Below are positions 1 to 8,593 of a DNA stretch of 38,176 nt, piece by piece. Source of the stretch: an uncultured Rhodopila sp. (GTDB taxonomy: Bacteria > Pseudomonadota > Alphaproteobacteria > Acetobacterales > Acetobacteraceae); contig NZ_CAJATU010000054.1 in assembly GCF_903944925.1 (NCBI RefSeq), positions 1 to 38,176 on the forward strand, in the 5' to 3' direction. The position numbers and the translations under genes were made by a program. Numbering within the stretch: position 1 is the first letter of the stretch; each line of letters opens with the position of its first letter. The notes under the pieces are model-generated. The model was not told the DNA's origin. It was given only the letters and a program-made list of their open reading frames with translations, and did no database searches.

Positions 1-24
1 AGACATAAACGAGGAACGTGCCTC

Positions 25-1482
25 ATGATCCGTCAACCGGACCCCAAGCCCGACGTCATGCGCCGCCGCGACAGCATCGTGGCAGGCCTGCGCAAGCTGC
101 TCCCGGACACCGGACTGATCGCCGAACCTCTCCGCCTGAAACCCTATGAAACCGACGGCCTCACCGCCTACCGCCAGGTCCCCCTCGCCGTCGCCCTGCC
201 GGAGACCACCGAACAGGTTGCCGCCGTGCTCCGCTTCTGCCACCAGAATGGTGTCCGCATCGTCCCGCGCGGCGCCGGCACCTCGCTCTCCGGGGGCGCC
301 CTGCCGCTGGAGGACGGCATCGTCCTCGGCATGATGCGCATGAAAAAGATCCTCGACATCGACTACGCCGACAGGTGCGCCACCGTGCAGGCCGGCGTCA
401 CCAATATCGGCATCACCAACGCCGTCTCCGGCAACAATTTCTTCTACGCCCCCGACCCGTCCTCCCAGCTCGCCTGCATGATCGGCGGCAATGTCGGGAT
501 GAACTCCGGCGGCCCGCATTGCCTGAAATACGGCGTCACCGCCAACAACCTGCTCGGCCTGAAGATCGTCACCATCGAGGGCGAGATCATCGACATCGGC
601 GGCGCCCATCTCGACCCCGCCGGCTATGACTGGCTTGGCCTGCTGACCGGCAGCGAGGGCCAGCTCGCCGTCATTACCGAGGTCACCGTGCGCATCCTGC
701 ACGGGCCGGAAGGCGCCCGCGCCATGCTGGCCGCGTTCAAATCGAATGAGATCGCCGGCGCCGCGGTGGACGCCATCATCTCCTCCGGCGTCATCCCGGT
801 GGCGCTCGAGTTCATGGACCGCCCCGCCATCCACGCCTGCGAGGAATTCGCCCACGCCGGCTATCCGCTCGACGCCGAGGCGATGCTGATCATCGAGGTC
901 GAAGGCAGCGTCAAGGAGCAGGACATCCTGCTGGAAAAATTATCCGACATTTGCCGCCGCTTCGACCCGATCAGCATCCGGGTGTCGCAGTCGCCGGAGG
1001 AATCGCTGGCGATCTGGAAGGGCCGCAAGGCGGCGTTCGGCGCCGTCGGCCGCATCAGTCCCGACTACCTCTGCATGGACGGCACCATCCCGACCAGCCG
1101 CCTGCCGGAGGTGCTGCGCCGCACGCAGGAAATGGCCGCGGCCGTCAACCTCCAGGTCGCCAACATCTTCCATGCCGGCGACGGCAACCTGCATCCGCTG
1201 ATCATGTTCGACGCCAACGACCCCTCCAGCCTGCACAAGGCGGAAATCCTCGGCGCCGATTTGCTGAAGCTTTGCGTCGAGGTCGGCGGCTGCCTGACCG
1301 GGGAGCACGGCGTCGGCGTCGAGAAGCGCGACCTGATGCATGTGCAGTTCGAGCCGCATGAACTGGAGCAGCAGCGCCGCATCAAGTCGGCCTTCGACCC
1401 GGAATGGCTGCTCAATCCCAGCAAGGTGTTCCCGCTGGCCGAACCCGCCGTCGCTGCCGCCGTGCTGCCGCAAGCCGCATGA
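25..1482 (+). CDS. glcD: Glycolate oxidase FAD subunit GlcD
   Basis: FAD-linked subunit of membrane-associated glycolate oxidase, which oxidises glycolate to glyoxylate and passes electrons through GlcF to the respiratory chain. The 485-aa product has the PCMH-type FAD-binding signature RGAGTSLSGG (residues 82-91), APDPSS (142-147) and GGNVGMNSGG (154-163). The C-terminal FAD-oxidase domain carries HAGDGNLHP (383-391), GEHGVG (426-431) and the terminal LLNPSKVFP. Length matches the family (E. coli GlcD is about 499 aa). The start ATG follows a GAGGAA Shine-Dalgarno 8 nt upstream. The stop overlaps the glcE start (ATGA). It heads a five-gene operon; the promoter lies outside the window. A D-lactate dehydrogenase of the same fold is the main alternative, but the adjacent glcE and glcF favour glycolate oxidase. 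Confidence 0.95.
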   Translation: MIRQPDPKPDVMRRRDSIVAGLRKLLPDTGLIAEPLRLKPYETDGLTAYRQVPLAVALPETTEQVAAVLRFCHQNGVRIVPRGAGTSLSGGALPLEDGIVLGMMRMKKILDIDYADRCATVQAGVTNIGITNAVSGNNFFYAPDPSSQLACMIGGNVGMNSGGPHCLKYGVTANNLLGLKIVTIEGEIIDIGGAHLDPAGYDWLGLLTGSEGQLAVITEVTVRILHGPEGARAMLAAFKSNEIAGAAVDAIISSGVIPVALEFMDRPAIHACEEFAHAGYPLDAEAMLIIEVEGSVKEQDILLEKLSDICRRFDPISIRVSQSPEESLAIWKGRKAAFGAVGRISPDYLCMDGTIPTSRLPEVLRRTQEMAAAVNLQVANIFHAGDGNLHPLIMFDANDPSSLHKAEILGADLLKLCVEVGGCLTGEHGVGVEKRDLMHVQFEPHELEQQRRIKSAFDPEWLLNPSKVFPLAEPAVAAAVLPQAA

Positions 1483-2687
1483 CCCTGGCTGCGACCACCG
1501 AGGACTCGATCGCCGCCGCCGTCGCCAGCGCAGTCGCCGCGCGCGAACCGGTGCAAATAGAAGGCAACGGCACCAAGTCCGGGCTGCTTCGCCCGGTGCA
1601 GGCGACGCGCACCATCTCCACCGCCGGCCTCTCCGGAATTACGCTGTATGCGCCCAAGGAGCTGATCATCTCGGCGCGCGCCGGGACACCCATGCCGGAG
1701 ATCGAGGCGACCTTGGCGGAAGCCGGCCAGTTCATGATCGCCGAACCCCCCGACCTGTCGGCGCTGCTGGGAAGCAACGGCAAATCGCAGACTTTGGGCG
1801 GGGTCGTCGCCACCAACCTGTCCGGGCCGCGCCGCGTCGCCCGTGGGGCGATCCGCGACCATGTCATGGGCATACGCGCCATCAACGGCCGCGCCGAACT
1901 GATCCGCTCCGGCGGCCGCGTGCTGAAGAACGTCACCGGCCTCGATCTGTGCAAGCTGTTCACCGGCAGCTACGGCACGCTCGGCGTGATCACCGAGATC
2001 ACCTTGAAAGTGCTGCCCGCGGCGGAGGCCACCGGCACGCTGGTGCTGCCCGGCCCGGGCGCCGCCGCCGGCATCGTGGCGATGTCCGCCGCCCTCGGCT
2101 CGCCGTTCGACGTCTCCGCCGCCGCCTGGCTGCCGGCGGAGGCGGTCGCCGCCTTGCCCGCCCTCGACGGCGTCAAAGGCCCCGCCGTGCTGATCCGGAT
2201 CGAGGAATTCACGGATTCCGTCACCTACCGCATCGGCCGTTTGCGCGACCAGTTCGCCGTGGCGGGCGCGGTGACGCTCGGCACCGAGGCGTCCCGGTCC
2301 GTCTGGCGTGACATTCGCGATGTCCGGCCGCTGGCGCCGCGCCCCCGGGATGCCGTCTGGCGCGTCTCGGTCCGGCCCTCCGCCGGGGCAAACGTTCTCG
2401 ATACCCTGCGGCCGCACGGTGTCGGTGGCTTCCTCGATTGGGGCGGCGGTATGGTCTGGCTCGCCGGCCCGGCCGACGCTGCCACCCATCTGCAGGTTGA
2501 AGCGGCGGCGCGGGCGGCGGGCGGCACATGGACCCTGCTGCGCGCGCCGGACACGCTGCGAGCCACCGTGCGCGTCATCCCGGATGAGCCGCCGGCCCTG
2601 GCGCGCATCACCCGCGAGGTGAAGGCGGCGATGGACCCGGCAGGCATCTTCAACCCCGGCCGGCTCTTCGCGGACCTCCGACAATGA
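1479..2687 (+). CDS. glcE: Glycolate oxidase FAD-binding subunit GlcE
   Basis: Second flavin-fold subunit of glycolate oxidase, homologous to the N-terminal half of GlcD. The 402-aa product keeps an FAD-binding PCMH domain: IEGNGTKSG (27-35), TLGGVVATNLSGPRR (105-119) and NVTGLDLCKLFTGSYGTLG (151-169). It ends with the family tail MDPAGIFNPGRLF. I chose ATG 1479 because it overlaps the glcD stop as ATGA and begins where the family begins; the frame is open 75 nt further upstream, but that start would sit inside glcD and add unrelated sequence. The stop overlaps the next start, again as ATGA. It is somewhat longer than E. coli GlcE (about 350 aa), as is common in alphaproteobacteria. Confidence 0.94.
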   Translation: MTLAATTEDSIAAAVASAVAAREPVQIEGNGTKSGLLRPVQATRTISTAGLSGITLYAPKELIISARAGTPMPEIEATLAEAGQFMIAEPPDLSALLGSNGKSQTLGGVVATNLSGPRRVARGAIRDHVMGIRAINGRAELIRSGGRVLKNVTGLDLCKLFTGSYGTLGVITEITLKVLPAAEATGTLVLPGPGAAAGIVAMSAALGSPFDVSAAAWLPAEAVAALPALDGVKGPAVLIRIEEFTDSVTYRIGRLRDQFAVAGAVTLGTEASRSVWRDIRDVRPLAPRPRDAVWRVSVRPSAGANVLDTLRPHGVGGFLDWGGGMVWLAGPADAATHLQVEAAARAAGGTWTLLRAPDTLRATVRVIPDEPPALARITREVKAAMDPAGIFNPGRLFADLRQ

Positions 2688-2956
2688 TCTTCATGCCCGC
2701 CTGGGTCAGCAACGTGCTGTTTCTGATCACCGCCTATCTCGCCGGGTTCCAGCACGTGCAACTCAGGCGGCCGAACCCGATCACCAACATCCAGTTCATC
2801 ATGTGCGCGTTTTCTCTTGCGATGATGTTGGTCGTGACCTTCTACAACTACGTCAACCCTTGGCTTTCGCTCGTTTTCCTGGTGATCGCGGTGGCCAGCC
2901 TCGGCCTGATCATCCGCCAGCACCGTATGCTGCCGCCTCGGCAACAATTCGATTAG
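2684..2956 (+). CDS. Small three-helix membrane protein inserted between glcE and glcF
   Basis: A 90-aa protein of no family that I recognise. It is predicted to be almost wholly membrane-embedded: hydrophobic helices at about 8-22, 37-54 and 60-77, joined by a basic loop (QLRRPNP, 26-32) and followed by a basic C-tail (RQHRMLPPRQQ). Its start overlaps the glcE stop (ATGA), and glcF starts 8 nt after its stop, so it is translated as part of the glycolate oxidase operon. E. coli glcDEFGBA has no such gene at this position. By position it could be a membrane anchor or quinone-side subunit for the otherwise soluble GlcDEF complex; that is inference only. Expression is well supported by coupling and position, but function is unknown. 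Confidence 0.8.
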   Translation: MIFMPAWVSNVLFLITAYLAGFQHVQLRRPNPITNIQFIMCAFSLAMMLVVTFYNYVNPWLSLVFLVIAVASLGLIIRQHRMLPPRQQFD

Positions 2957-2964
2957 CGGGGTTC

Positions 2965-4272
2965 ATGCAAACCAATTTCACCACTGATCAGCTTCAGGAC
3001 CCGGACACCGCATCGTCCAACGCGGTCCTGCGCACCTGCGTGCATTGCGGGTTCTGCACCGCGACCTGTCCGACCTTCGTCCTGCTCGGCGACGAACTCG
3101 ACAGTCCGCGCGGCCGCATCTACCTGATCAAGGACATGCTGGAAACCGGCCGCCCGGCCACCGAGGAGGTCGTGCGGCATGTCGATCGCTGCCTCACCTG
3201 CCTGTCCTGCATGACGACCTGCCCGTCCGGCGTGAACTACATGCATCTGGTCGATCATGCCCGGACCTACATCGCGCAGACCTACCGCCGCCCGTTCGCG
3301 GAACGCTGGCTGCGGGCGCTCCTCGGCCTCGTGCTGCCGCGTCCGCGCCTGTTCCGACTGGCGCTGAAGGGCGCGGGGCTGACGCGCCCGCTCGGCAAGC
3401 TGGTCCGCGGCGACTCGATGCTGGCGAACCGGCTGCGCGCGATGCTCAGCCTGGCGCCCGCCACGGTGCCGCCGGCCAGCCCGGTGGAAAAACCGCGCGT
3501 CTATCCGGCCGAGGGCGCCCGCAAAGCCCGCGTCGCGCTGATGACCGGCTGCGCCCAGCAGGTGCTGATGCCGCGCATCAACGAGGCGACGATCCGCCTG
3601 CTGACCCGGCTCGGCGTCGAAGTCGTGGTCGCCAAGGGTGCCGGCTGCTGCGGCGCCCTGAACCACCACAACGGCCAGCACGACCCCGCCATGGCCCTTG
3701 CGGCCGCCAATATCGACGCCTGGAGCCGCGAGATCGCGGGCGAGGGGCTGGATGCCATCGTCATCAACGCCTCCGGCTGCGGCACGACGGTGAAGGACTA
3801 CGGCTTCATGTTCCGCAACGAACCGGAGCCGCGGCGCAGCCGGGCGGAACAGATCTCCGGCCTGACCCTGGATATCAGCCAGTTCCTGACGCGATTCGGC
3901 TACGCGCCGTCGCGCCCCGCGCCGAACCTGACCGTCGCCTATCACTCGGCCTGCAGCCTGCAGCACGGCCAGAAGGTCACCGCCGAACCCAAGACGCTTC
4001 TGGCGAAGGCAGGCTTCCGCGTGGTCGAACCGAAGGAGCCGCATCTGTGCTGCGGCTCCGCCGGCACCTACAACCTCTTGCAGCCGGTGATCGCCGGGCA
4101 ACTGAAAGAGCGCAAGCTGGAGAACCTGAAGGCGACCAGGCCGGACCTGATCTCGGCCGGCAATATCGGCTGCATCACCCAGTTGTCCGGCGCCGGGCTG
4201 CCGGTGGTGCATACGGTGGAGCTGCTGGATTGGATGAGCGGCGGTCCACCGCCGCCCGGGGTTCCCGGCTGA
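2965..4272 (+). CDS. glcF: Glycolate oxidase iron-sulfur subunit GlcF
   Basis: Iron-sulfur subunit that takes electrons from the GlcDE flavins. The 435-aa protein has two [4Fe-4S] ferredoxin motifs, C25-x2-C28-x2-C31-x3-C35 and C76-x2-C79-x2-C82-x3-C86. Two CCG domains follow (CCG at 228-230 and 362-364), as in heterodisulfide-reductase-type subunits. Start ATG 2965 follows an AGCGGGG stretch and lies 8 nt after the upstream stop. The same frame is open to 2803, but that segment lies inside the upstream membrane-protein gene and encodes non-family sequence. Both clusters and both CCG motifs are intact, so the subunit looks functional. The next gene begins 1 nt after the stop. Confidence 0.95.
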   Translation: MQTNFTTDQLQDPDTASSNAVLRTCVHCGFCTATCPTFVLLGDELDSPRGRIYLIKDMLETGRPATEEVVRHVDRCLTCLSCMTTCPSGVNYMHLVDHARTYIAQTYRRPFAERWLRALLGLVLPRPRLFRLALKGAGLTRPLGKLVRGDSMLANRLRAMLSLAPATVPPASPVEKPRVYPAEGARKARVALMTGCAQQVLMPRINEATIRLLTRLGVEVVVAKGAGCCGALNHHNGQHDPAMALAAANIDAWSREIAGEGLDAIVINASGCGTTVKDYGFMFRNEPEPRRSRAEQISGLTLDISQFLTRFGYAPSRPAPNLTVAYHSACSLQHGQKVTAEPKTLLAKAGFRVVEPKEPHLCCGSAGTYNLLQPVIAGQLKERKLENLKATRPDLISAGNIGCITQLSGAGLPVVHTVELLDWMSGGPPPPGVPG

Positions 4273-4273
4273 G

Positions 4274-4840
4274 ATGGCCCGCGCGCGGGCCCGGCTGGCG
4301 GTCGCGGTTGGCTTCACCGCGCTATGCGGCGCTGCGCTCGCCCAGCCGGCGGCCGAGAAGCGGGCCAACATCGACCACCTGCTCGACGCGCTGAAGGCGG
4401 CGCCGGATGAACGGGCCGCCGCGGCGATCGAAGAGCAGTTGCAGCAGGCCTGGCTGCATGCCGGCACGCCGGCGGTGACCCTGCTCATGAGCCGCGGGTT
4501 GCGCACCCTGCAGGCGGGCGAGACCGGCGATGCGGTGGACTCGTTCTCCGACGCCATCACCCTCCAGCCCGATGACGCCGAGGCGTGGCATCAGCGCGCC
4601 ATCGCCCGCTACCACGCCGGCGACGTCACCGGCGCGATCCAGGATCTGCGGCAGACCGTAACGCTGGAGCCGCGCGATTTCGCCGCCTTCCGCACCCTGG
4701 CCGATATCTCGGCGGCGCGGGACGACTGGAAGGGCGCCTATACCGCCTGGCAAAAGGTCCTCGAGCTCGACCCCAAGACCCCCGGTGGCGCCGATCGGCT
4801 GAAGGATCTGAAAAAGCACGCGTTCGGTGAAGATACGTGA
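4274..4840 (+). CDS. Exported tetratricopeptide repeat protein
   Basis: A 188-aa protein with a Sec-type signal peptide (basic RARARLAV, hydrophobic core, ALA-Q cleavage after about residue 23). About three TPR units follow at roughly 70-100, 104-134 and 138-168, with typical A-x-F-x-x-A-I-x-L-x-P-x-x-A spacing (for example DSFSDAITLQPDDAEAWHQRA split across repeats 1 and 2). TPRs are protein-interaction scaffolds, so a periplasmic partner is likely. Only 1 nt separates it from the glcF stop, so it probably belongs to the same transcript. Similar small TPR proteins often follow alphaproteobacterial glcF, which might mean a role in complex assembly, but nothing in the sequence proves it. Start ATG is the first in frame after glcF. 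Confidence 0.85.
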   Translation: MARARARLAVAVGFTALCGAALAQPAAEKRANIDHLLDALKAAPDERAAAAIEEQLQQAWLHAGTPAVTLLMSRGLRTLQAGETGDAVDSFSDAITLQPDDAEAWHQRAIARYHAGDVTGAIQDLRQTVTLEPRDFAAFRTLADISAARDDWKGAYTAWQKVLELDPKTPGGADRLKDLKKHAFGEDT

Positions 4841-4952
4841 CGGCGCACCATGCACGCGTTTCGGTGCCGGTTGCGGCGCAGGCGTAGATGCCAACGCCGG
4901 CCGATGACGGGGCCGCGATGGTGTGCCGGGAGCCTTTTGATCCGTATCGCGG

Positions 4953-5411
4953 TCATTCCGCCATGGCGCTTGCGATCATGGACGGGTGCTGAGAATTGAG
5001 CCCGTAGCCTCCGGCCGCGGTTACCAGGCTGCCCAGGTCTCCTTTGCCGACGAACAAATCGGCGCTGCTGCCGCAATCATCGTTTTCAACACTGGTCCGC
5101 TCCCCCGCCCAGTGCAGGCGGAATCCCGGGATCGGGCGCGACAGCCGGGCCTCGACGACCAGGCTGCCGCCGGTTTGCCGGATGGTGCCAAGATCGAGCA
5201 CGCAGCCCGGCTGGCCCGGCCGGTGCACCGCGATGCGGATCTTGCTGTCGTCATCGCGGGTGTTGGCCGGGGCGAAGACGACGATATCGCCGACCTGCGG
5301 GATTGCCTGGCCGAGGCATGACAGGAGCGTCAGCGTCAATCCCGCGGACAACACCGCGGCGCTGATGAACACCACAGCCGATGGGCCGGGTTGGGCTTTG
5401 CGTGTCTTCAT
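4953..5411 (-). CDS. Hypothetical exported or membrane-anchored protein
   Basis: A 152-aa protein of no recognised family. A basic N-terminus is followed by one hydrophobic segment (about 11-32) ending in LLSC; this could be a signal anchor or a weak lipobox with acylation at Cys32. The remaining ~120 residues are polar, beta-rich in appearance, and carry two cysteines (C70, C113) that could form a disulfide outside the cytoplasm. I place the start at ATG 5411 because a GGAG lies 6 nt upstream on this strand; a GTG four codons earlier (5423) is possible. It is transcribed away from the glycosyltransferase at 5725 and its end faces the glc operon 112 nt away. Confidence 0.65.
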   Translation of the reverse strand: MKTRKAQPGPSAVVFISAAVLSAGLTLTLLSCLGQAIPQVGDIVVFAPANTRDDDSKIRIAVHRPGQPGCVLDLGTIRQTGGSLVVEARLSRPIPGFRLHWAGERTSVENDDCGSSADLFVGKGDLGSLVTAAGGYGLNSQHPSMIASAMAE

Positions 5412-5724
5412 CCCGAACTCCACAAAGGGGGAGTGCCGGACTTTACGCGCAATAGATTACTAAATAGTTAATTTGGTGCCGGACAATGATGAGCGCCCTG
5501 ACGCGCAATCGAAGCCTGCTTCCGTGGCACATGAGCTGAGACGGGCGCGACGGTCAGCGATTTCAACCCCAACGCACGATCATCGAAACTAATAACAACT
5601 CCGCTCGAAGGTCGCCCGAAACCCGGCGGATACCGTGCTTCGGTTACGCAGTGGCATTGACTCAGCCGGGCCTTCCGATGCAAAAAAGCAATAAGAATAC
5701 TGTGGCAATCGGTTAGCAACAAAC
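5412..5724. other. Divergent intergenic region, AT-richer than its surroundings
   Basis: This 313-nt gap lies between the starts of two divergent genes. Its centre-left part (about 5445-5475) is strikingly AT-rich for this genome. A TTGACT at 5657-5662 could be a -35 box for the downstream glycosyltransferase, but no convincing -10 follows at the right distance. Short frames on the minus strand across it have no ribosome binding site and no family resemblance, so I see no gene. Confidence 0.5.
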
Positions 5725-7056
5725 ATGAGCAAGCGCGGCATCGAGTCACTGAGGGCGCTGGCGGCGATTCTTTCGACCCGGCGGTTTCTCCCTATCTGCT
5801 TCGCCGGGTTCGTACTCATCCGACTGGCGGTGCTGCTGATTTTACCCATCACGCCGACCTCGGACTCCGCGTGGTACGTAGACCGGGCAATGGAGATCGC
5901 CAACGGCGAGGGCTACCACGAGGGGAGCTGGCCCACCGCGTTCTGGCCGATCGGCTATCCCGCGTTCCTGGCTGGCGTGTTTGTCCTGTTCGGCAAGCAC
6001 CTGTTGGCTGCCAAGCTGGTGAACCTCGCGCTGTCCTGCGGTATCTTCCGGCTGACCTATCGTCTCGGCCGCGCGCTGTTCGGCAATGAATTGGCCGCCC
6101 GCATCGCCGTGTTGCTACTCACCATCTACCCCAATCAGATCGCCTACACCGGCGCGCTGTGGTCGGAAATGCTGGTGACCGTCCTGCTCCTGCTCGGGCT
6201 GCACCGCTACATCCGCCGCCGCTCGCTGGCGGCGGCCCTGGTCACCGGCGTTGTGTTCGGCTGCGCTGCGCTGGTGAAGTCGCAGATGCTCGTGATCCCG
6301 GCGATCCTGGGCATGGCGTCGCTGGCAAGCGCAGCCTCGATCGGCGCCGCGATCAAGACCGGGCTGCAAAACGCGGTCTGCGTCATCGGAATGCTGGCCG
6401 TCATCCTGCCCTGGAGCGCGCGGAATTACGGCACATTCCACCACTTCGTGCTGATCTCGACGAACGGCGGCATCACCTTCGTAAGCGGCAACAACCCCGA
6501 AGCGCGGGGCGACTTCACGCCCGAAAGCCCGCTGGTCGCCGCCACGCACTTCACTGTTGCCGACCAGGTCGCTGCAAACCAACGCGCCTACACCCTGGGT
6601 TACGCATGGATCGAGGCGCACCCGCTCGCGGCCGCCAGGCTGTTGCCGCTGAAAGTCTGGCGTTTGTGGGCACCGGACGGTGAGGGCGAATGGTGGTTCC
6701 AGCGTGGCTATGCCGGCTATGACCGCAACGCGACGGCTTTCCGTATCGCTCGGGGCGCCAATCAGGCTTTCTATGCGCTCGTGCTCCTGGCTTGGATCGC
6801 CTCGCTGCCGTCCCTGGTACGAGCCGCCTCGCGCGATCGGGCATGGCTGACGCTTCCATTGGTGATGGTGCTCTATCTCACCATGATTTCCATGGTTTAT
6901 TCAGGCCAATCGCGGTTCCACTTCCCGGTGATGCCGCTGATTTTTACCCAGGTCGGCTGGTGGTTGAGCCAGCTTGTCAGCGCCCGGCAAGCGGTAGCCG
7001 AAGCGGCACGCAACAATGCTGCCGCTGCGTCGATTCCGGCGTTGCAGCGGCCATGA
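5725..7056 (+). CDS. GT-C membrane glycosyltransferase (ArnT/PMT, GT39-like)
   Basis: A 443-aa polytopic protein with about ten hydrophobic segments and the N-terminal arrangement of the ArnT/dolichyl-phosphate-mannose mannosyltransferase superfamily. TM1 (about 22-42) is followed by an external loop with TSDSAWYVDRAMEIANGEGY (45-64), where the acidic residue (D47) is the usual catalytic/metal position, then an FWPIGYPAF motif and regularly spaced helices. Such enzymes transfer sugars from polyprenyl-phosphate donors to lipids or proteins on the periplasmic side. Donor and acceptor cannot be read from sequence. The start ATG has only a weak Shine-Dalgarno. The gene stands alone and converges on gltX, 81 nt away. 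Base composition in its first third is a little less GC-rich than in neighbours. Confidence 0.8.
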   Translation: MSKRGIESLRALAAILSTRRFLPICFAGFVLIRLAVLLILPITPTSDSAWYVDRAMEIANGEGYHEGSWPTAFWPIGYPAFLAGVFVLFGKHLLAAKLVNLALSCGIFRLTYRLGRALFGNELAARIAVLLLTIYPNQIAYTGALWSEMLVTVLLLLGLHRYIRRRSLAAALVTGVVFGCAALVKSQMLVIPAILGMASLASAASIGAAIKTGLQNAVCVIGMLAVILPWSARNYGTFHHFVLISTNGGITFVSGNNPEARGDFTPESPLVAATHFTVADQVAANQRAYTLGYAWIEAHPLAAARLLPLKVWRLWAPDGEGEWWFQRGYAGYDRNATAFRIARGANQAFYALVLLAWIASLPSLVRAASRDRAWLTLPLVMVLYLTMISMVYSGQSRFHFPVMPLIFTQVGWWLSQLVSARQAVAEAARNNAAAASIPALQRP

Positions 7057-7137
7057 ACCCTGCCGTTTGAGTGGCTTCGATCGGGCGCCGCTACAGTTAA
7101 CGCCGCGGTGCTTGTCTTGCTTGCCGCTGACCAGCCG

Positions 7138-8532
7138 TCACGACACCGCCGCAATCCGCGCCAGCGACTCCTCCCGGCCCAATGCCGCCAGGGTTGCATC
7201 GATCCCCGGGCTGACCGTACTGCCGGTCAAAGCCGCCCGCAGCGGCTGCGCGACCTGGCCCAGCTTCAGTCCGCTCCGCTCGGCAAAGCCGCGTAGCGCC
7301 GCGTCGATCGCGGGAATGGAAAAATCCGTTTCGCCCAGCGCCGCCCCGATCTCGCGCAGCATCAGCCGGGCCTCCGGAGTCAGCACCGCGGCGGCCTTCG
7401 GCTCCATCGGCAGCGGCACGACGCGGGCAAGAAAAGCTGCCGAATCAGCAAGTTCGACCAAAGTCTTCGCACGCTCCTTTAACGCCGGCAGCAGCGCCCG
7501 GATCCGCCCCGCGGCGATGCCGCCGAGCGACACATCGGCCCGGTGCGCCAGACGCTCCAGCACATCCTTCGTCAGCCGATCATCGTCCGCGCCGCGGATA
7601 TAGATGCCGTTCAGGTTCAGCAGCTTGGCGTAGTCCATCCGCGCCGCGCCGCGGTTGACATCGATGATGTCGAACAGCCGGATCGCTTCCTCCCGCCCGA
7701 CGACTTCCAGGTCGCCATGCGACCAGCCGAGGCGCAGCAGGTAGTTGCACAGGGCCTCCGGCAGGAAGCCGTTGTCGCGGAACTCCAGCGCGAACTGAGC
7801 GCCGTGCCGCTTCGACAGTTTTGCCCCGTCGGCGCCATGGATCAACGGAATGTGAGCGAAGCGCGGCAGCTCCCAGCCCAGCGCGCGGTAGACCTGAATC
7901 TGCCGGAATGTGTTGGTCAGGTGGTCGTCGCCGCGGATCACATGCGTGATCGCCATGTCGTGGTCATCGACCACCACCGAGTGGTTGTACATCGGCGTGC
8001 CGTCGCCGCGCAGGATGATCATGTCGTCGAGTTCGGCATTGGCGACACGGACCGTGCCCTGCACCAGGTCCTCCAGCACCGTCTCCCCGTCGCGGTCGGA
8101 TTTCAGCCGGATCACCGGAGTGACGCCGGGCGGCGCCTCGGCCGGATCGCGGTCGCGCCAGCGGCCGTCATAGCGCCAGACCCGCTTTTCCGCCCGCGCC
8201 GCCTCGCGCTCGCGGGCCAATTCCTCCGGCGTGCAATAGCAATAATAGGCGCGCCCCGCCTCCAGAAGCTGTCTCGCCACCTCGGCATGCCGATCGGCGC
8301 GGGTGGATTGGTAGAGGGTCTGGCCGTCGCGCTCGAGGCCGAGCCAGTCCAGGCTGTCGATGATGCCCTGCGTTGCCGCTGCGGTGCTGCGTTCGCGGTC
8401 GGTGTCCTCGATGCGGAGCAGAAATTCGCCGCCGGTGTGGCGGCTGTAGAGGTAGTTGAACAGCGCGGTGCGGATGCCGCCGATATGCAGCGGGCCGGTG
8501 GGGCTGGGGGCGAAGCGGGTGCGAACGGTCAT
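7138..8532 (-). CDS. gltX: Glutamate--tRNA ligase
   Basis: Class I aminoacyl-tRNA synthetase charging tRNA-Glu. The 464-aa protein has the HIGH-type signature [11 protein letters not shown] (9-19), LRIEDTD (39-45), the tRNA-binding HVIRGDDHL (197-205) and the KMSKS-type loop KLSKR (238-242), followed by the helical anticodon-binding domain. Full length, no interruptions. Many alphaproteobacteria carry two gltX paralogues, one sometimes acting on tRNA-Gln; sequence alone here does not settle which this is. It is transcribed divergently from comEC with only about 60 nt between starts, so the two promoters must overlap. Confidence 0.95.
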   Translation of the reverse strand: MTVRTRFAPSPTGPLHIGGIRTALFNYLYSRHTGGEFLLRIEDTDRERSTAAATQGIIDSLDWLGLERDGQTLYQSTRADRHAEVARQLLEAGRAYYCYCTPEELAREREAARAEKRVWRYDGRWRDRDPAEAPPGVTPVIRLKSDRDGETVLEDLVQGTVRVANAELDDMIILRGDGTPMYNHSVVVDDHDMAITHVIRGDDHLTNTFRQIQVYRALGWELPRFAHIPLIHGADGAKLSKRHGAQFALEFRDNGFLPEALCNYLLRLGWSHGDLEVVGREEAIRLFDIIDVNRGAARMDYAKLLNLNGIYIRGADDDRLTKDVLERLAHRADVSLGGIAAGRIRALLPALKERAKTLVELADSAAFLARVVPLPMEPKAAAVLTPEARLMLREIGAALGETDFSIPAIDAALRGFAERSGLKLGQVAQPLRAALTGSTVSPGIDATLAALGREESLARIAAVS

Positions 8533-8593
8533 CCGCGCGATCTAGCATGGCCGTTCATCATTTGTAGATACTTTGCCGCGTAGTCTGCCCCGC

